Positions 32,385 to 44,136 of a stretch of 64,000 nt of DNA are shown here, piece after piece. Source of the DNA: Diaporthe sp. PMI_573 (Eukaryota; Ascomycota; Sordariomycetes; Diaporthales; Diaporthaceae); assembly GCA_021399435.1 (NCBI GenBank), contig JAJTUP010000040.1:310001-374000 (forward strand). Reading direction: 5' to 3'. The notes beneath the pieces were generated by a model that was given only the letters and a program-made list of their open reading frames with translations, did no database searches and was not told where the DNA came from. Position 1 is the first letter of the stretch, and each line of letters opens with the position of its first letter. The position numbers were made by a program, and so were the translations under genes.

Positions 32385-33721
32385 CACCCATGATTGTCCA
32401 GGGCGCCTACCACCTTGCCAACTGGACAACAGAGTCAGGCTTCCCACCAAGCTGGATAATCAAGCCTACTCTAAATGGGTGGACAGATAATAAGACGGGT
32501 CTAGAATGGGTTCAGCACTTCAATAAGCATACAAAACAGCGGACTAAGGGCAAATACCGGATGCTTATCCTTGATGGCCACGAAAGCCATGTATCAGCGG
32601 AGTTTGAGCAGTACTGTAAGGAGAACAACATTATCCCTATTAGCATGCCACCGCATTCATCTCATCTGCTCCAGCCATTAGACGTTGCATTATTCTCGCC
32701 ATTGAAGCGTGCATACGGCGACCAGATCAACCTCTTCATCCGGGCCTCTATCAACCACATCACCAAATCCGAGTTCTTTGTCGCGTTCAAGGCAGCCCAC
32801 GACAAGGTCTTTACGGAAGAAAATATGAACTCTGGGTTCAGAGGAGCTGGGATTTCTCCATGGGACCCAGATTCTGTCATTTCCAAGCTGGACATCCACC
32901 TACAGACTCCAGTACAATCCCTCCCTGTGTCACCATCGAAATGGGAGTCACAAACGCCCTCCAATGCCCACCAGACTGTCCAGCAATCAAGTTTCATCAA
33001 GGGCAGGATATCTGCCCATCAGGGGAGCTCCCCTACACCAATTATCCAGGCAGTTGAGAAGTTCACGAAGGGTGCACAAGCAATGGCACATCAGATCACT
33101 CTTTTGAATGATCGGGTCCGTACTCTTGAGAAAGCTAATATAGGGCTCGCCAAGCGCCGGAGAGCTAAAAGAAGTCGGGTACAGCTTGGAGGGGCACTTA
33201 GTATTGAGGATTCCCAGGTGATAATCGAGGAAAAACAGAAGGGGAAGCGGCCAGCTGGTGAAATCGGTAGTAGCGCAGAGGAGGCGGTCCGCGGCGGACC
33301 GAGCAAACGACGATGTGGCAACTGCGGCGAGACTGGGCATTATGCAACAACTTGTCAGAAAGATGTAGAAGAGTCTATTCAGTCAGATTTCCGAGTGTAT
33401 AATAGTACATTTATAAGCGGTCCGCGGCGGACCGCCCGAATAGTTGGTCTGGCTGGTGTAGATTGAGGTTGATCTTACATGGCTAAAATGCTCCATTTTG
33501 GCAGGGAACCCGATTTCCCCACTAAAAGTTAGCCACTTCAGACTGACACTGCACCCCCACCCACAACTTCAAATTGACTAAATCAATTAGAAATAAGTAA
33601 TTCAGACTAGTTGGCACCAATTGGTGCCAACTTTTATTAATAATTTTGCCCTGGGCGGGTGCTGGGGTTGGCTAAAGTTGGTAAAGTTAGCAAAGGTGCG
33701 CCACTGACTGATGAACCACGT
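32385..33721 (+). mobile_element. Pogo-type element, copy 2 (5'-truncated)
   Basis: Second copy of the family. Similarity starts near 32385 (IVQGAYHLANWTTESGF), so the DNA-binding region and first catalytic Asp (NFDETGF) are missing. A flanking ATG at 32348 happens to lie in frame and opens a 372-aa ORF to 33466. It keeps RMLILDGHESH with the second Asp, HLLQPLDVALFSPLK with the third, a coiled coil (HQITLLNDRVRTLEKAN) and a complete CCHC zinc knuckle, CGNCGETGHYATTC. The right end (33721) reads CCACGT and is followed by TA, like copy 1. The ORF cannot be a working transposase. Confidence 0.85.
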
Positions 33722-33724
33722 TAT

Positions 33725-34495
33725 AGAGCACCAGCTAGACCTAATCTAGCTTCTTACAGCGCCACCTCAAACATGAAAGTCCGTCTTGGTGCATGGGCCC
33801 GGTTTTCTGTAGTAGATTATAATTATAAAGCCCTTCCTCTCCGGTACGTGTCCCGGTGGCTATATTTATAACGATAGCAACACAGACTATTTTGAGGCAT
33901 GGGTCTGGAAGGACTGCTTTGGGGTGGCCCAGGGCCACTTTTTCTGGAAGCTCAGAACAGAATTCTTAACTCCTTACAAAAGTGAACATGCAACGGCAAT
34001 TCGAAATCAATTCTTTCCCTATTCCGCTGCGGATATTAAGGGATGACTTATAAAGCAGTCATAGCAAATCTCACAGCTTTCCTGGTTACCTTCTATTGTC
34101 CTTATGCAAGTACTCGCATTGCGCCCTTTGAACCAGTCTTGTGGCGTTTCCCTGACCCAGTCTGTGTCATTGATATCCGACAATCATTGAATTGTTACGA
34201 ATTGCAAGCTATACTGGAGATTGGTGATGAAAATAGGGCAGGAGTTTGCATTAACTAGTGTCTTCCTGGGAAGATCGAAAATCAGCGGCCAAAGCTGCCA
34301 ACACGGACCAAAAAGGGAAAACGAGCCAATGGGAAAGACTGCAAGTATACTGCGCAACCTGATCCCTGCGAGCTTGCCCATTTACAGTCAGCTTTGATTG
34401 TGATCGGGAGAGACAGCCTCGGACAGATCCGCTGTCCCCCGAATAGCGACATCAGTATGGGGTCATTCAGGGCTCCTAATAGTGTAACCAGTGCG
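33725..34495. other. No supported gene
   Basis: One short plus-strand frame (34043-34258) without a known domain. Nothing else is recognisable. Confidence 0.35.
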
Positions 34496-34509
34496 TGTGA
34501 AAGCCTCAA

Positions 34510-36140
34510 ACTGCTCATTTAGTCCGTTTGAATTGGCCACACTAAACTACCGGTCCGTCTAACTTGGCCACACTAAACTACCAGTCTGCCTGAAATGCCC
34601 AAACTAAACTATTGGTCCGTCCGTCACCGTCACACTAGACCACAGTGCAAACTATGGTCTACACTAATAGTCCAAACATAAAACATGGCTTGTGGCCCAT
34701 CCCCGTACCTGCCTCCAAGCTTCCCAATGCCATTGTCGAATTGTCTCACCGCCCGCCTTCTTTATCACGTCCCTGAATCCAAAGTATCGACGATGGTACC
34801 CGTGGCTGCCGGATCCACATAACGACACTAGAGTCCAGAATTAGACAACGGTACACATCACGAATCAGAAGGCTTACCTCTGATGGGACTATCAAAGAGC
34901 TCCTGTCCCAGGATCGTAGGCATTCCAAGAGGTTCAACGTTTCAATGTTCATGGATCCTCGCTGGTCGGTTACCGAAAGCTTGGCTTTGGAGAAGAGTCG
35001 CTCTGTCTCAGTAGACATAGGCGCAATCGATAGAATGTCGATGGCCATCATAGATAAGTTAGGGAACCGCCGTCGCTGCGCTGATTCTAACCACCATTTC
35101 AACGGATCCGATACCATCATCGAGTGCAGTGGACCCCTGGCTTCGAAAAAAAAAAAAGGTGCGGCATGGGAAATGGACAGTAGAGGAAAAGGCTTAAGAG
35201 ATAAATAGCTTTCAGGCGGACTGGATTTGACTTAATCTGCGCTTTGGGTTGGGACGTAATGTATCACATTAGCGGAGAAAACGGGGGCCACGGTTTGGCA
35301 TCATGCACTTTGGCGACTGCAAAACAACAACTTGGCAATACATCTCAGATCATGATGGAATTGATACCAGACTGGGGCTCTCAGCAACTCCGTAACTATG
35401 ATCTGGCTGGTATGAATGTGATTTTCATGGGAGCGACCAGCGTGAGTCTCGGCATCTCAACCATTTCACTCAATAGGATATGCGAGCCAGCCTACCCTAG
35501 AGGTGCCGGATAGAGGCTACCTGGCACCTCGCTCATCTGTAATGGCAGGGTTTGTATCTCTTAACTCCACGACTTGGGATTCGCAACCCAGATAACATGC
35601 CCTTCATCGTCTCAGGCTGTAAATTCTTCCCGGAAATCAGCCAGATAGCCCATTCCAAAGCTATAAAATCAAGTTGCTGCTGAACATGTACATGCAGGCA
35701 ATTCTGGGCTCTTGTCAAGAAGATGGTTTCAGTTACGTGATACCTAAGGTACAATATATCAAAACAGTGTAACAGTTGTACCTGCTAACATGTCTTAGCG
35801 CCATCCTGAAAATTTCGCCACGCGCGGTCGACGCGTCCGACGCGTTGGGTCACCGAGTTCTTGACTGGGTTCTCTGCAGCGGCCTCCAAACTCGGGAAGA
35901 CGCTGCTTGACGCACGTTGAGTCTTGGGCGCACTAATAGTGAGACTGTTAGTCTGCGTCCCTCGCACTGAACTACTGGTCAGTCTGGTTGAGTTACACTG
36001 GACTATCAGTGTGGTCCGAGAGGCCTGCACTGAACCATCGGTGTAGTCCGAGAGACGTCACACTGAACCAATAGTGCATGGACTATTAGTCTGGACTACA
36101 GTGTGCACTAATAGTGCTCTTAATGGTCCGCACTATTAGG
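34510..36140 (-). mobile_element. Deleted hAT element with ACTAATAGT/CACACTAAACTA ends
   Basis: Two clusters of short repeats bracket a 1.2-kb interior. The left cluster (34510-34675) repeats GGCCACACTAAACTA and ends in CACTAATAGTCC; the right cluster (35930-36140) repeats CACTGAAC, ACTATTAGT and CACTAATAGTG. Between them, on the minus strand at 35120-34746, is the hAT dimerisation domain (PNLSMMAIDILSIAPMSTET, ERLFSKAKLSVTDQRGSMN). The rest of the transposase is gone. The other interior ORF (35244-35513) has no recognisable domain. Exact ends and the 8-bp target duplication were not identified. Confidence 0.6.
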
Positions 36141-36804
36141 AGCCCTGGGGTCATTGTAGGCTCGTTTGAAATAAGTTGGGCGCCATGGCTGCCAGACTGC
36201 GTTAGGCTTTCTGTTGAGTCCCGCTCTAAAATCACCAGGAATATCTCCCCGAAAGGGCCAGTCAGAAACCTATGAACGTAGTTGTTCATTTTGGAGATGT
36301 TCCCTGGCCAAAAAGGGTGGCATTCGGACAGCAAGTAGGAGAGGCCAGGGTCATCGTCGGTCTTGTACTTCGAATCCAGGTACATTTAGGGGCACACACC
36401 TACCGGTGTACCGGCACGGACATTCGCTCATTTTGTAACGGTATATTCACGCCAAAGCAAGTCACATTGACTTGGCGGACCCCCCCCCCCCTCGGTCGTT
36501 GAATCCCTGGGATGGTTGTGCTCAACATGGGCCATGTTGGCGACTGTGACCTATATAGGCTGTCATGTAATCACCAACATCAGCGCCGCCCTTCGCAGTC
36601 CTCGTTCGCAGCCAATGTAATATGGGCATCAGGGGCCCAGTCACAAATCTCAGTCATATGGCGCGGTGAGGGGTGGGGTGCATGATATGCTCTCGGTGGT
36701 AACATGTCTGCGCCAACGCCCCAATCGTGATAATAGTTCGATTGGGAGGGTTTATATGGTTGCATCAAGACCCTCGGAGGTTCGTTGAGCAAAAATCAAG
36801 GTGC

Positions 36805-36932
36805 AAAAAGACCTTGGGAGGTCCCGGAATCGAACCGGGGGCCAGCGACGCTGCCGCTTTCTCGTTCACACCACCCACGATGTGAATGAGAAGACGACAA
36901 CTCCACCGCGCTACCACTGCGCCAAAAGTACC
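36805..36932 (-). ncRNA. tRNA-like Pol III unit (pseudo-tRNA or SINE head)
   Basis: On the minus strand there is an A box, TGGCGCAGTGGTAG (36924-36911), a D arm GCGC-AGTGGTA-GCGC, a perfect T arm (CCCGG-TTCGATT-CCGGG) with B box GGTTCGATTCC (36836-36826), and a T5 terminator at 36809-36805. The 3' acceptor strand ACCTCCC has no partner upstream of the D arm, and the A-to-B-box distance is stretched by a sequence that can itself fold as a hairpin (CTTCTCATTCACA with TGTGAACGAGAAAG). I therefore favour a tRNA-derived element or pseudo-tRNA over a working tRNA. Confidence 0.55.
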
Positions 36933-37257
36933 AAGGCAAGAGACGGTGTCAATTCCGCAGGCTCGAGTTTCTCCAATCCTATCGTTATAGATGATGCGGG
37001 GAGTTGGCTTATTCCTCAGTGTGCCTAGGGGTATACCACGGCAAGCAGCATTCCTAGCCAATGCTTGTGGAATTTACACGAGAACAGAGCAGCAGACAGG
37101 CCATCTGGGTTCCCGTGTTGAAATTTGAGAAAACATCGGAGAACGAAGCGCAGCATCCTGGACGCGATTCTCGCCAACTTCCATGCTCTCCCTCATAGAG
37201 ACCATTTGCACATTACCCGGCCTTGTTACCTGACACGCAGCGATTCTGACCAGCACA

Positions 37258-37830
37258 ATGGCACCCCACCTCATACTATCCCAGCATGCCCAGTTAGAGG
37301 TTATGATTCGAAGCAAGCTTCCGACTAACGAAATAGCCAATACAGTAGACTGTAGCGACCGGAGCGTCGAGTCCGAACCAGGCTGGCCCTGTTTGACAGC
37401 ACAAAAGCCCCTCCGAATCGCGTTGGCCGCCGTAGTACGATTACACCGCTTATGCGAGAAACGTTATGCGATCACCTGACTAAACGAGCAGATATATCTC
37501 GATATGAGATGGTTGCTTTCCTTTATGAGCAACTCGGCGTTGTTGTGTCAGCTTTCAGCATTACTAGGACCCTGCAAGGAATAGGATGGTCGAGAAAGAC
37601 CAATCGTCGCGCGGCGAAGCAGCGTAGCCAATACCTGGAAGAGCTCTACCTCTATAAACTGCGCGAGTTTCAGTAGTACCATCTCGTTTTAATCGATGAG
37701 TCTGGCTGTGACAAACGGGCCGGGCTTCGACGTTCTGCTTGGGCACCCTTAGGGGTTTCACCCTTACAGGTCACTGGCTTCCACCGGGAACAGAGGTACC
37801 ATATCCTCCTGGCATACCTCTAGGGAAAGG
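37258..37830 (+). pseudogene. Tc1/mariner-type transposase fragment
   Basis: Pieces of a DDE-3 transposase in more than one frame. First comes a homeodomain-like HTH (LEVMIRSKLPTNEIANTVDC SDRSV), then from 37452 RETLCDHLTKRADISRYEMV...SAFSITRTLQGIGWSRKT, and after an in-frame TAG at 37674-37676 YHLVLIDESGCDKRAGLRRS AWAPLGVSPLQ with the first catalytic Asp. Similarity fades after HREQRYHILLAYL; the remaining two catalytic residues are absent. Confidence 0.65.
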
Positions 37831-37849
37831 CGGGGAGGGCTCCGATCAT

Positions 37850-39550
37850 TGAGGTACCCAGGCTGATCACTGGCGATAGGTGGCTCGGCCTGGCCCCAGA
37901 TTGTGGCTGTATGCGTGCATCGCCTAGACCTGTGGGCGAGACAGCGAGCAGGATGGAAAAGGCGTCGGTCGGACACGGAGAAGTATCAGCGCTGCTTGGG
38001 GGGTGTCATGAGAGGGGATACAGAGACAAGGCAGCTGTCCTCGATACGTCAATTCAAAGTAAGACGGCGCTACCTTCTATCTAAGGGAGAGGTTTGCTAG
38101 AAATTGTTGTGGAGGGATTTTAAGCCTGAGGGGTGTGGGGCCCAGAGCCTCAGTGAATGCTAGCAGTCACTGGGGTCTAATCACCTACATACACACTCTC
38201 ATGGGGCGATATGACAAGAGATGTGCGGCTCCACATATGGGCTCAGTAAGAGGGTAGGTATCAAGAGGGTGACAGCTTACATGATGTATGTGCAAGGTGT
38301 TTCTGGACGGTTGGCCACTGGCCGCTAGACAGGCGCTGGCACTGTGATTACATCGGTACTCTGCCTGAACAAAGCATCGAAGCAGGGTAGAGCATGGTTT
38401 TAGTAAGGGGTGGTGGATTCTAGGCGAGGGGTTGGCGAGTTTTATACTTAGACCCCAACACTTTTTAACTAGTCCGATTGGACTTGTCTGCGAAGTGATA
38501 GATTAGTTATCCCGTGTCTGTGCTGTTATTAGTTGTCTAAGCTGCGAACTATGATTTTTCTTAAAGCGGTGAAGATATGTGCACGCATGTATTCTGGGTG
38601 CGTATGGAAAGAGCGCTGATGCTGACTCTTGAATCTTAAAGGCCAAGAATGAACCAGACCGGTTTCGTGGGAAATTCATGATAGACAGTTGTAGCGGACT
38701 GATAAGAAACCTGACCCCCTGACTGGCTTTATACTCAGGGCCCAGACTCCGCCGTATAGTAATAGTGTGATTACAAGCATTGCGCCCTCCTTGTTGCTTG
38801 CGCAAGCAGTATGTATCCTCCCTCTACCGTCCGACTGAAATATGCACGACCTTGTATACTCAACCTTATGTGGCATGCAGAGCTCTTGTATTTGCAACAC
38901 TATCTCTTACCAGATAGACATCGCTACCAAGGTTGATACGCGCACGCACACAAGGACAACGAGGTTGACAATCACATCAGCTCGAGTGGACATGTCGTCG
39001 CTTGTGGCATGGAGAGCACGAGGGGCTTTTGCCGATGCTCGAGGCCCATATATAGTACTAGCCATGCCCGCCTCCCTGCCTGTATGTGTACATGTTCGCA
39101 AGGCAGCCACTTCTCTTCCTGCTCTGAGCGAGTTCAACTGTGAGGACTGCCGAGGTAGTGTGGAAACCCGAGGTTGACGCTGGAGTTGGGAGAGCAGGGC
39201 AAATAGTTGCTGTGCCGAGGAAAGGGCTTGTCGGACCATCCGGCCCTCTCCAATCCATCGATGCGCGTTAGTATTCGTCTTCATTTCGAGGCCAGCGTAG
39301 TTACGCGGGGCGGGGGGCTCTTGTTGCTAGACATGGAAGTGACAACTTGAAAAATTGCTCGCTCATTGCGGTTTGTGTTTTGTGCGGTCCTCGCGGTACT
39401 TGCCGTTAGTTTTGGGTGACCTGTACTCGAATTGATTTCCTCGAGCTATCACAGGTCATTAGAACTACACAGATCCACACCATGCCTTCTCCACCACAAC
39501 TGTGCCCAAATGCCATGCCATTTCATCAAAGATAAAGGGCTGCTCAGCGT
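37850..39550. other. No supported gene
   Basis: Frames at 38503-39284 are short and lack domains. The 3' untranslated region of the transcription factor at 39556-43546 probably occupies the right edge. Confidence 0.35.
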
Positions 39551-39555
39551 TGGTG

Positions 39556-42500
39556 TCACTCCTCACCCGTCGTAAACTCGTCGAACATGACCAGCTCTTC
39601 AAAGGCCCGGGTCAGCACGTCCAACGAGGCGGCGCTCGGGTTGACAGACGCCTCGTTGAGGTCGATGACGAAGCCGTTGCCGCCGGGATGCGCGCCGTGG
39701 AGGTCCGAGAGCACGCTGGGAGCCACGATAGACCCATCGCCGCCGCGGACGCCCGAAGACCCGTAGACCACCCTACCGGCCGCCTCAGGGCCCTCGCGCA
39801 GCCCGCCCTCGCGCAGCCCGCCCGCAACGATGCCCCCGGCCCCGCCTGCACCGAGTCCCTCCTCCTCGTCAACGTCGACGTAGCCGTCAATCATCATCGA
39901 GAGTGTCGCGACGCCGCCGCCGGGGTCGTTGAGCGTGGACAGCTGCTCGCGGCGGTGCCGGCTCAACTCTTCGGTGTCGGCTTTGAGCTGGTCCATGATG
40001 GCGCGGCCCTCGACGGCGGCGATGGAGCTCTTGAGGATGGCCATGCTCAGGATGCCCTGCACGATGCTAGTCACGATCCCGAACTGCGGCGTGAGGGCCC
40101 GCAGCGCGTCGATGCAGGCCATGAACCATTTGCGGCGGTCCGCGTCCTCTTCTGGTTCCTCTGTGTCGTCCTCGTGTGACTCTTGGTTCTCCGCCGCCGC
40201 CGATGTTGTTGTTGCTGTCGGCGTCGTCGTCACGCCATCCATTTGGTCGGTGACCGTCCCGGCCGTGTGGCGCGGGCCACGGTGCAGGGGCAGACATGCG
40301 TTGGCGACGTACAGCAGGGCGTTTTGCCACAGCATGGTGAAGCTGGCGCACGGGTATCTGGCGCGGAACATGAGTATCAGGTGCTTGAGCTGATGCACGG
40401 ACGCCTTACAGATGCCCTCGGGGGTCGGATCGTCTGCTGGATGGTCGTCCAGCCTGTAGGGCGTCTGGGGCCGCTGATACAGGAAGGGGCGGAACAGATC
40501 CAGAACGGCGGTGTGGAAGTGGATGTGAACGATGGCGGCATGGTGAGGCACGCCATCGCCACGGGCCATGGAAACAGGCAGGGAGTCGGCCCAGTCGAGC
40601 ATCCTGCCGTACAGGCTCTGGGCGAAGGCGAATGAGGCGCGCTTCGTGGGGGCCACGCCGTCGCCGCTGTCGTAGTATTCGTGCAGCATCTCATTGATGA
40701 GTGGCGCCAGCCTGCACAGCTCGGTGAAGCTCTGGCCCATGTAATCCGGGAGTTCGAAAGGCTCCACTTCGCCGTCAGACCGTACAATGGCCGTGCCTGG
40801 GATTGGCAGCCACGGAGGTATGGCGATGTAGGCATTCTGGTAATTCATTCCGAGGAGCCTGCCGAGACCAAAGAGACGCGTTAGTAGCCAAATACCACAA
40901 GAGGAAGACAGCCAGAGTCGCCACTGGCCTGCATGTTGTTTCGATGGGTCCAAAGAGCAAGGTTCATTGGGCGCCGTGTAAGAGGCAAAAGGAGAGAGAG
41001 GGAGCAGCAACTCTTCGGAGTGCGTCAGCTGCAGCAACTTACGTAGCGCTACAGAAGGTGCCCCATGCGGTCTGCGATGCGGCCTTTACATGGTCGACGT
41101 GGTCATCCAACCAGTTCCGGGCCGAATCTTTCTTGCTCACGGCCAGCAGCCCGTTCTGGTGCGCAAGCTCGATGCCCTCGACCAGGTATCTAAGCGCCAG
41201 CTCGTTGCTGCCATGGCAAGTCGCCGCCAGGCTGAGCAACTGGGTTGCGGCAATGTTCGGGATCGCGAACTGGTACTGCGGGTTGCCCGAGCTCTCCTCC
41301 TTGTGTAATTGTTGGGCTTCCTTGAAAAAGTCATAGCTCAGAGCCGCCGCGTCGGCATCGATGCTCGAGTATCCTTGCTATTTGGAAGAAATGGGTCATT
41401 GTTAGCATTTCCAGAGTCTTGAGGGACATCTGGACACGGAGTGGGAGAGAGGGAAGGGGGGGGGGGTTGCTGTCCTGTCTACATACACAGGCAAAAGACA
41501 ACACGGCGGACAGAAGCAGGGGGCAGCAAAACTCTGTCTTGTGGGCCACAAGATCGCCTAAGAACAAATCGGCATCGAAGAGCCCCAGGATCGGGTGGTC
41601 AACCGTCAAATAAAAGGAGATGAGGCGCGCAGCCAAGTCGTTTGAGATGGGAACTTGCGTCCAACTAAGGATCCTGATGTGGTTAAGCCGTTGGTCACAC
41701 AGATGAGAATAGGAGTCCAACGAAGCGCTCGGATTCGGAGAGGATGGGCGCTGTTGTTGGGAACCTAGCTTGGTAGGAGAGGGTCGCGGCGAAGAGAGCC
41801 TGAGACAGATGGGTACACCTGTAGTCAGCCAACTGCAAATGGGCGCGGGGAGACGTACCTGATCAACGCAGCAAATTGGGAAAGGGGGCTGGGCCTCCTT
41901 GTCTGTCCACGTCGCACCCTGAGGCCAGACCCGTGGGGCCACCTCGAAGAAAGCATATTCCTTTTCCGGACACGTACTTGCTGGGCCCGGCGGTCGTCTC
42001 GGGTTCATGCTCATGATCCGGCAGTATCCTGAGCTCGGACACTTTTATCTCTGGGAGTTTGACAGCAGCAACAAAGGGGTACAATATGTGGTGCCGGTGT
42101 ATCAGCTCGAACTCGACGCTCGTCCGCGAGGGCAGAGGAATGCTTCGCGCGCTAACAAGGTTCTGATGGCATCATGACAGCGTTAGAGATGGCCGGGCGG
42201 GAGTCAAGACCCAGGAGCCGTGACCGACGGGCCCGGCTCCGGTCTAGAGCTTACTTCATTGACTCGAATCCCTGATCGCACCCGGAGCAGCAACGCGACG
42301 GCCTCGTCCTCGGGCAGGCTCTTGAGCCGCTGGAGGAGATCCTCGTCGCCGCTGCCAACCCCGGGCGCCCTCTTCATGGCCTCGTGCCGCTGGCGCAGCG
42401 CTTCTAGTTCGGCCCGTTCCCCGATGGTCATCTCAGTTCGATCGCTATACACACAGACGGTACCGCGGCGGGTGCATGGGGAGCATGTTGGCTTCTGCCC

Positions 42501-43546
42501 ATCACACTGCAGCGAAGCGTAGAAAAGTCAGGCAGGTTCCGTGATATGGGAAAGGCTTGTGATAGCCGGAATTGATGCATGGCATGGGGCAAGTGTCAGG
42601 GACGGGAGGGGGGTCAGGATCAAGGAGGGACTGCCTGTTGAGTCTCTAAGCATATGAGTAGCCCATGTAGGCTGACAGCAGTCAGGCGAGCCTGTTCAAA
42701 GCAGCTCCTGCGGGCCGTTACACCCAACAGAGAACGCACTTTCCCCCGGCCACACGCACCATGCACACTCTCACCCACACACGCACTCACAACTCACACA
42801 CCATTCATATACGCGCGCATGCTGCTCAAGCCTCTCCCAGCCTGGGCACTGCACAAGCACTCGGCTGGCCACCTTTGCAGGGCCTGCCTGGCGCTGTATT
42901 TGGCAGACCAGGGACCAGTGTCTCCGTGCGAAGCACCAAGACAGCACGGCTGAGCGGTAAAGTGTGGACGCATAGATGGACGGATGGGTGGTAGGGTGTG
43001 CGAATGGACGAATGGACGAATGGACGGATAGATAAGCGCGACGGTCTGCCACAGCATGATCGGCCTGTGCCGACTGACAGACTGACAAGACTGGACAGAC
43101 TGACAGACTGCAGACTGCAGAAGGCAGGGCGCGACAAATACTAGTAGTGTCTTCTCTTGGTGTTGGCCTCGCCGGCACTGGGCTGGCGGGGCCAGGGAGT
43201 CCCTCACGGGGTTTGTTTGTATCTATTCAGACATGCCAGACATACAATGGTCGGGCCCCATTACATATCAGGAGCCGCCACCTCGGGGGCTCAAGAGGTC
43301 GAGGCCGGAAGCCATCCGTCCACAAAGCAAGCGACGGAGAGACGTGATAAACCATACCGCGGATTTCTTAGATCGACAGGCATTACACGCAAAACGACCC
43401 GCCCTCTTCTGCCTCTTCGGAGGAAGTGCTCCTGCAGGTTGCACTGCGCTTCCATCCTCTTCTCTTCCCCTGCCGCGGTCGTCCTGCTGAGGGGCGGGCA
43501 GTATTGGCGTGTATTTCCTCCCCAACGGCAGCCTCGGCGAGGACAT
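39556..43546 (-). CDS. Zn2Cys6 transcription factor with fungal-specific middle domain
   Basis: Nuclear regulator of about 858 aa. Six exons fit with consistent phases: 43546-43358, 42506-42255, 42162-41978, 41799-41487, 41377-41043 and 40858-39556. Exons 1 and 2 together give a perfect binuclear cluster, C-x2-C-x6-C-x6-C-x2-C-x6-C (Cys 54, 57, 64, 71, 74, 81), after a basic PPKRQKRAGRFA. A short heptad (GERAELEALRQRHEAMKR) follows for dimerisation. The middle homology region contains ISNDLAARLISFYLTVDHPI LGLFDADLFL, ATCHGSNELALRYLVEGIEL and LLGMNYQNAYIAIPPWLP. The C-terminus is acidic and Gly-rich, likely for activation. Intron 1 is 851 bp, splits the cluster between Cys 57 and Cys 64, and is unusually long. 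The targets are unknown. Confidence 0.85.
43003..43120. repeat. Short tandem repeats inside intron 1 (AATGGACG and CAGACTGA types)
   Basis: Three to four AATGGACG units at 43003-43028 and overlapping GACAGACTG/CAGACTG units at 43071-43120. Both lie in the 851-bp first intron of the zinc-cluster gene, which helps explain its size. Confidence 0.75.
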
Positions 43547-43699
43547 TGCTCGTGGCTGGGTGCGCGCAGAGCAGCCCTAGCCTGGACTGTATTCTTAATG
43601 TTTTGCTATCTATCTTGGATTTATCAATAGACCTACAGGCCCTGCTCGACGTTGAAGCCGGCAAATCCGACTTCACGCAAGCCAACTCACGATAATCCC

Positions 43700-44120
43700 G
43701 CCTCTTTTCCTGTTGTTCCTGTTCTGTCCGTGCTGTTGCCGAGTAGCTACTGGCCCAATGAGCAAAACAAAGTTGCAGAGTCTACCCGTACTCCAGTATT
43801 GTGTTGTATTGATGTTCCTATGCCGTGTGCTCCCTTGTATGCAGCGTGGGTCAGCTTTTGCTCAAGGGGGAAAGCGTCCGTGGCGGTCGAAATGGTGATG
43901 AGCACTGTCGGGACGGGAGTTCTGGCTTTTTGCTCGCGTCCCTTTGTACCTCATTTTTCATGCTGAAACTGACATCCCTTTTTGCCCCCTCCCGCTACCG
44001 GAACACGTAAGCAGCATGACAACCAATCACAGGTGCCTACCTCAGGAACGTCGCTCTTACTGCTATTCCCGTCACAGTGCCAGCAGCGCACAGGAGTACA
44101 GTATACATATAGTCGTACCC
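43700..44120. other. Upstream region of the zinc-cluster gene, no gene seen
   Basis: No supported ORF. It contains the promoter side of the transcription factor and then runs abruptly into hAT sequence near 44125. Confidence 0.35.
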
Positions 44121-44136
44121 AATAATTCAACTTCTA

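Noticed and set aside
39502..40635. Plus-strand ORFs of 150-225 aa opposite the transcription factor
   Set aside because: Shadow frames of the zinc-cluster gene's last exon; no domain and low-complexity composition.
42771..43207. Minus-strand ORFs with Ser/His/Pro-rich translations
   Set aside because: They lie inside intron 1 of the zinc-cluster gene and arise from CA-rich and ATGGACG-type repeats.
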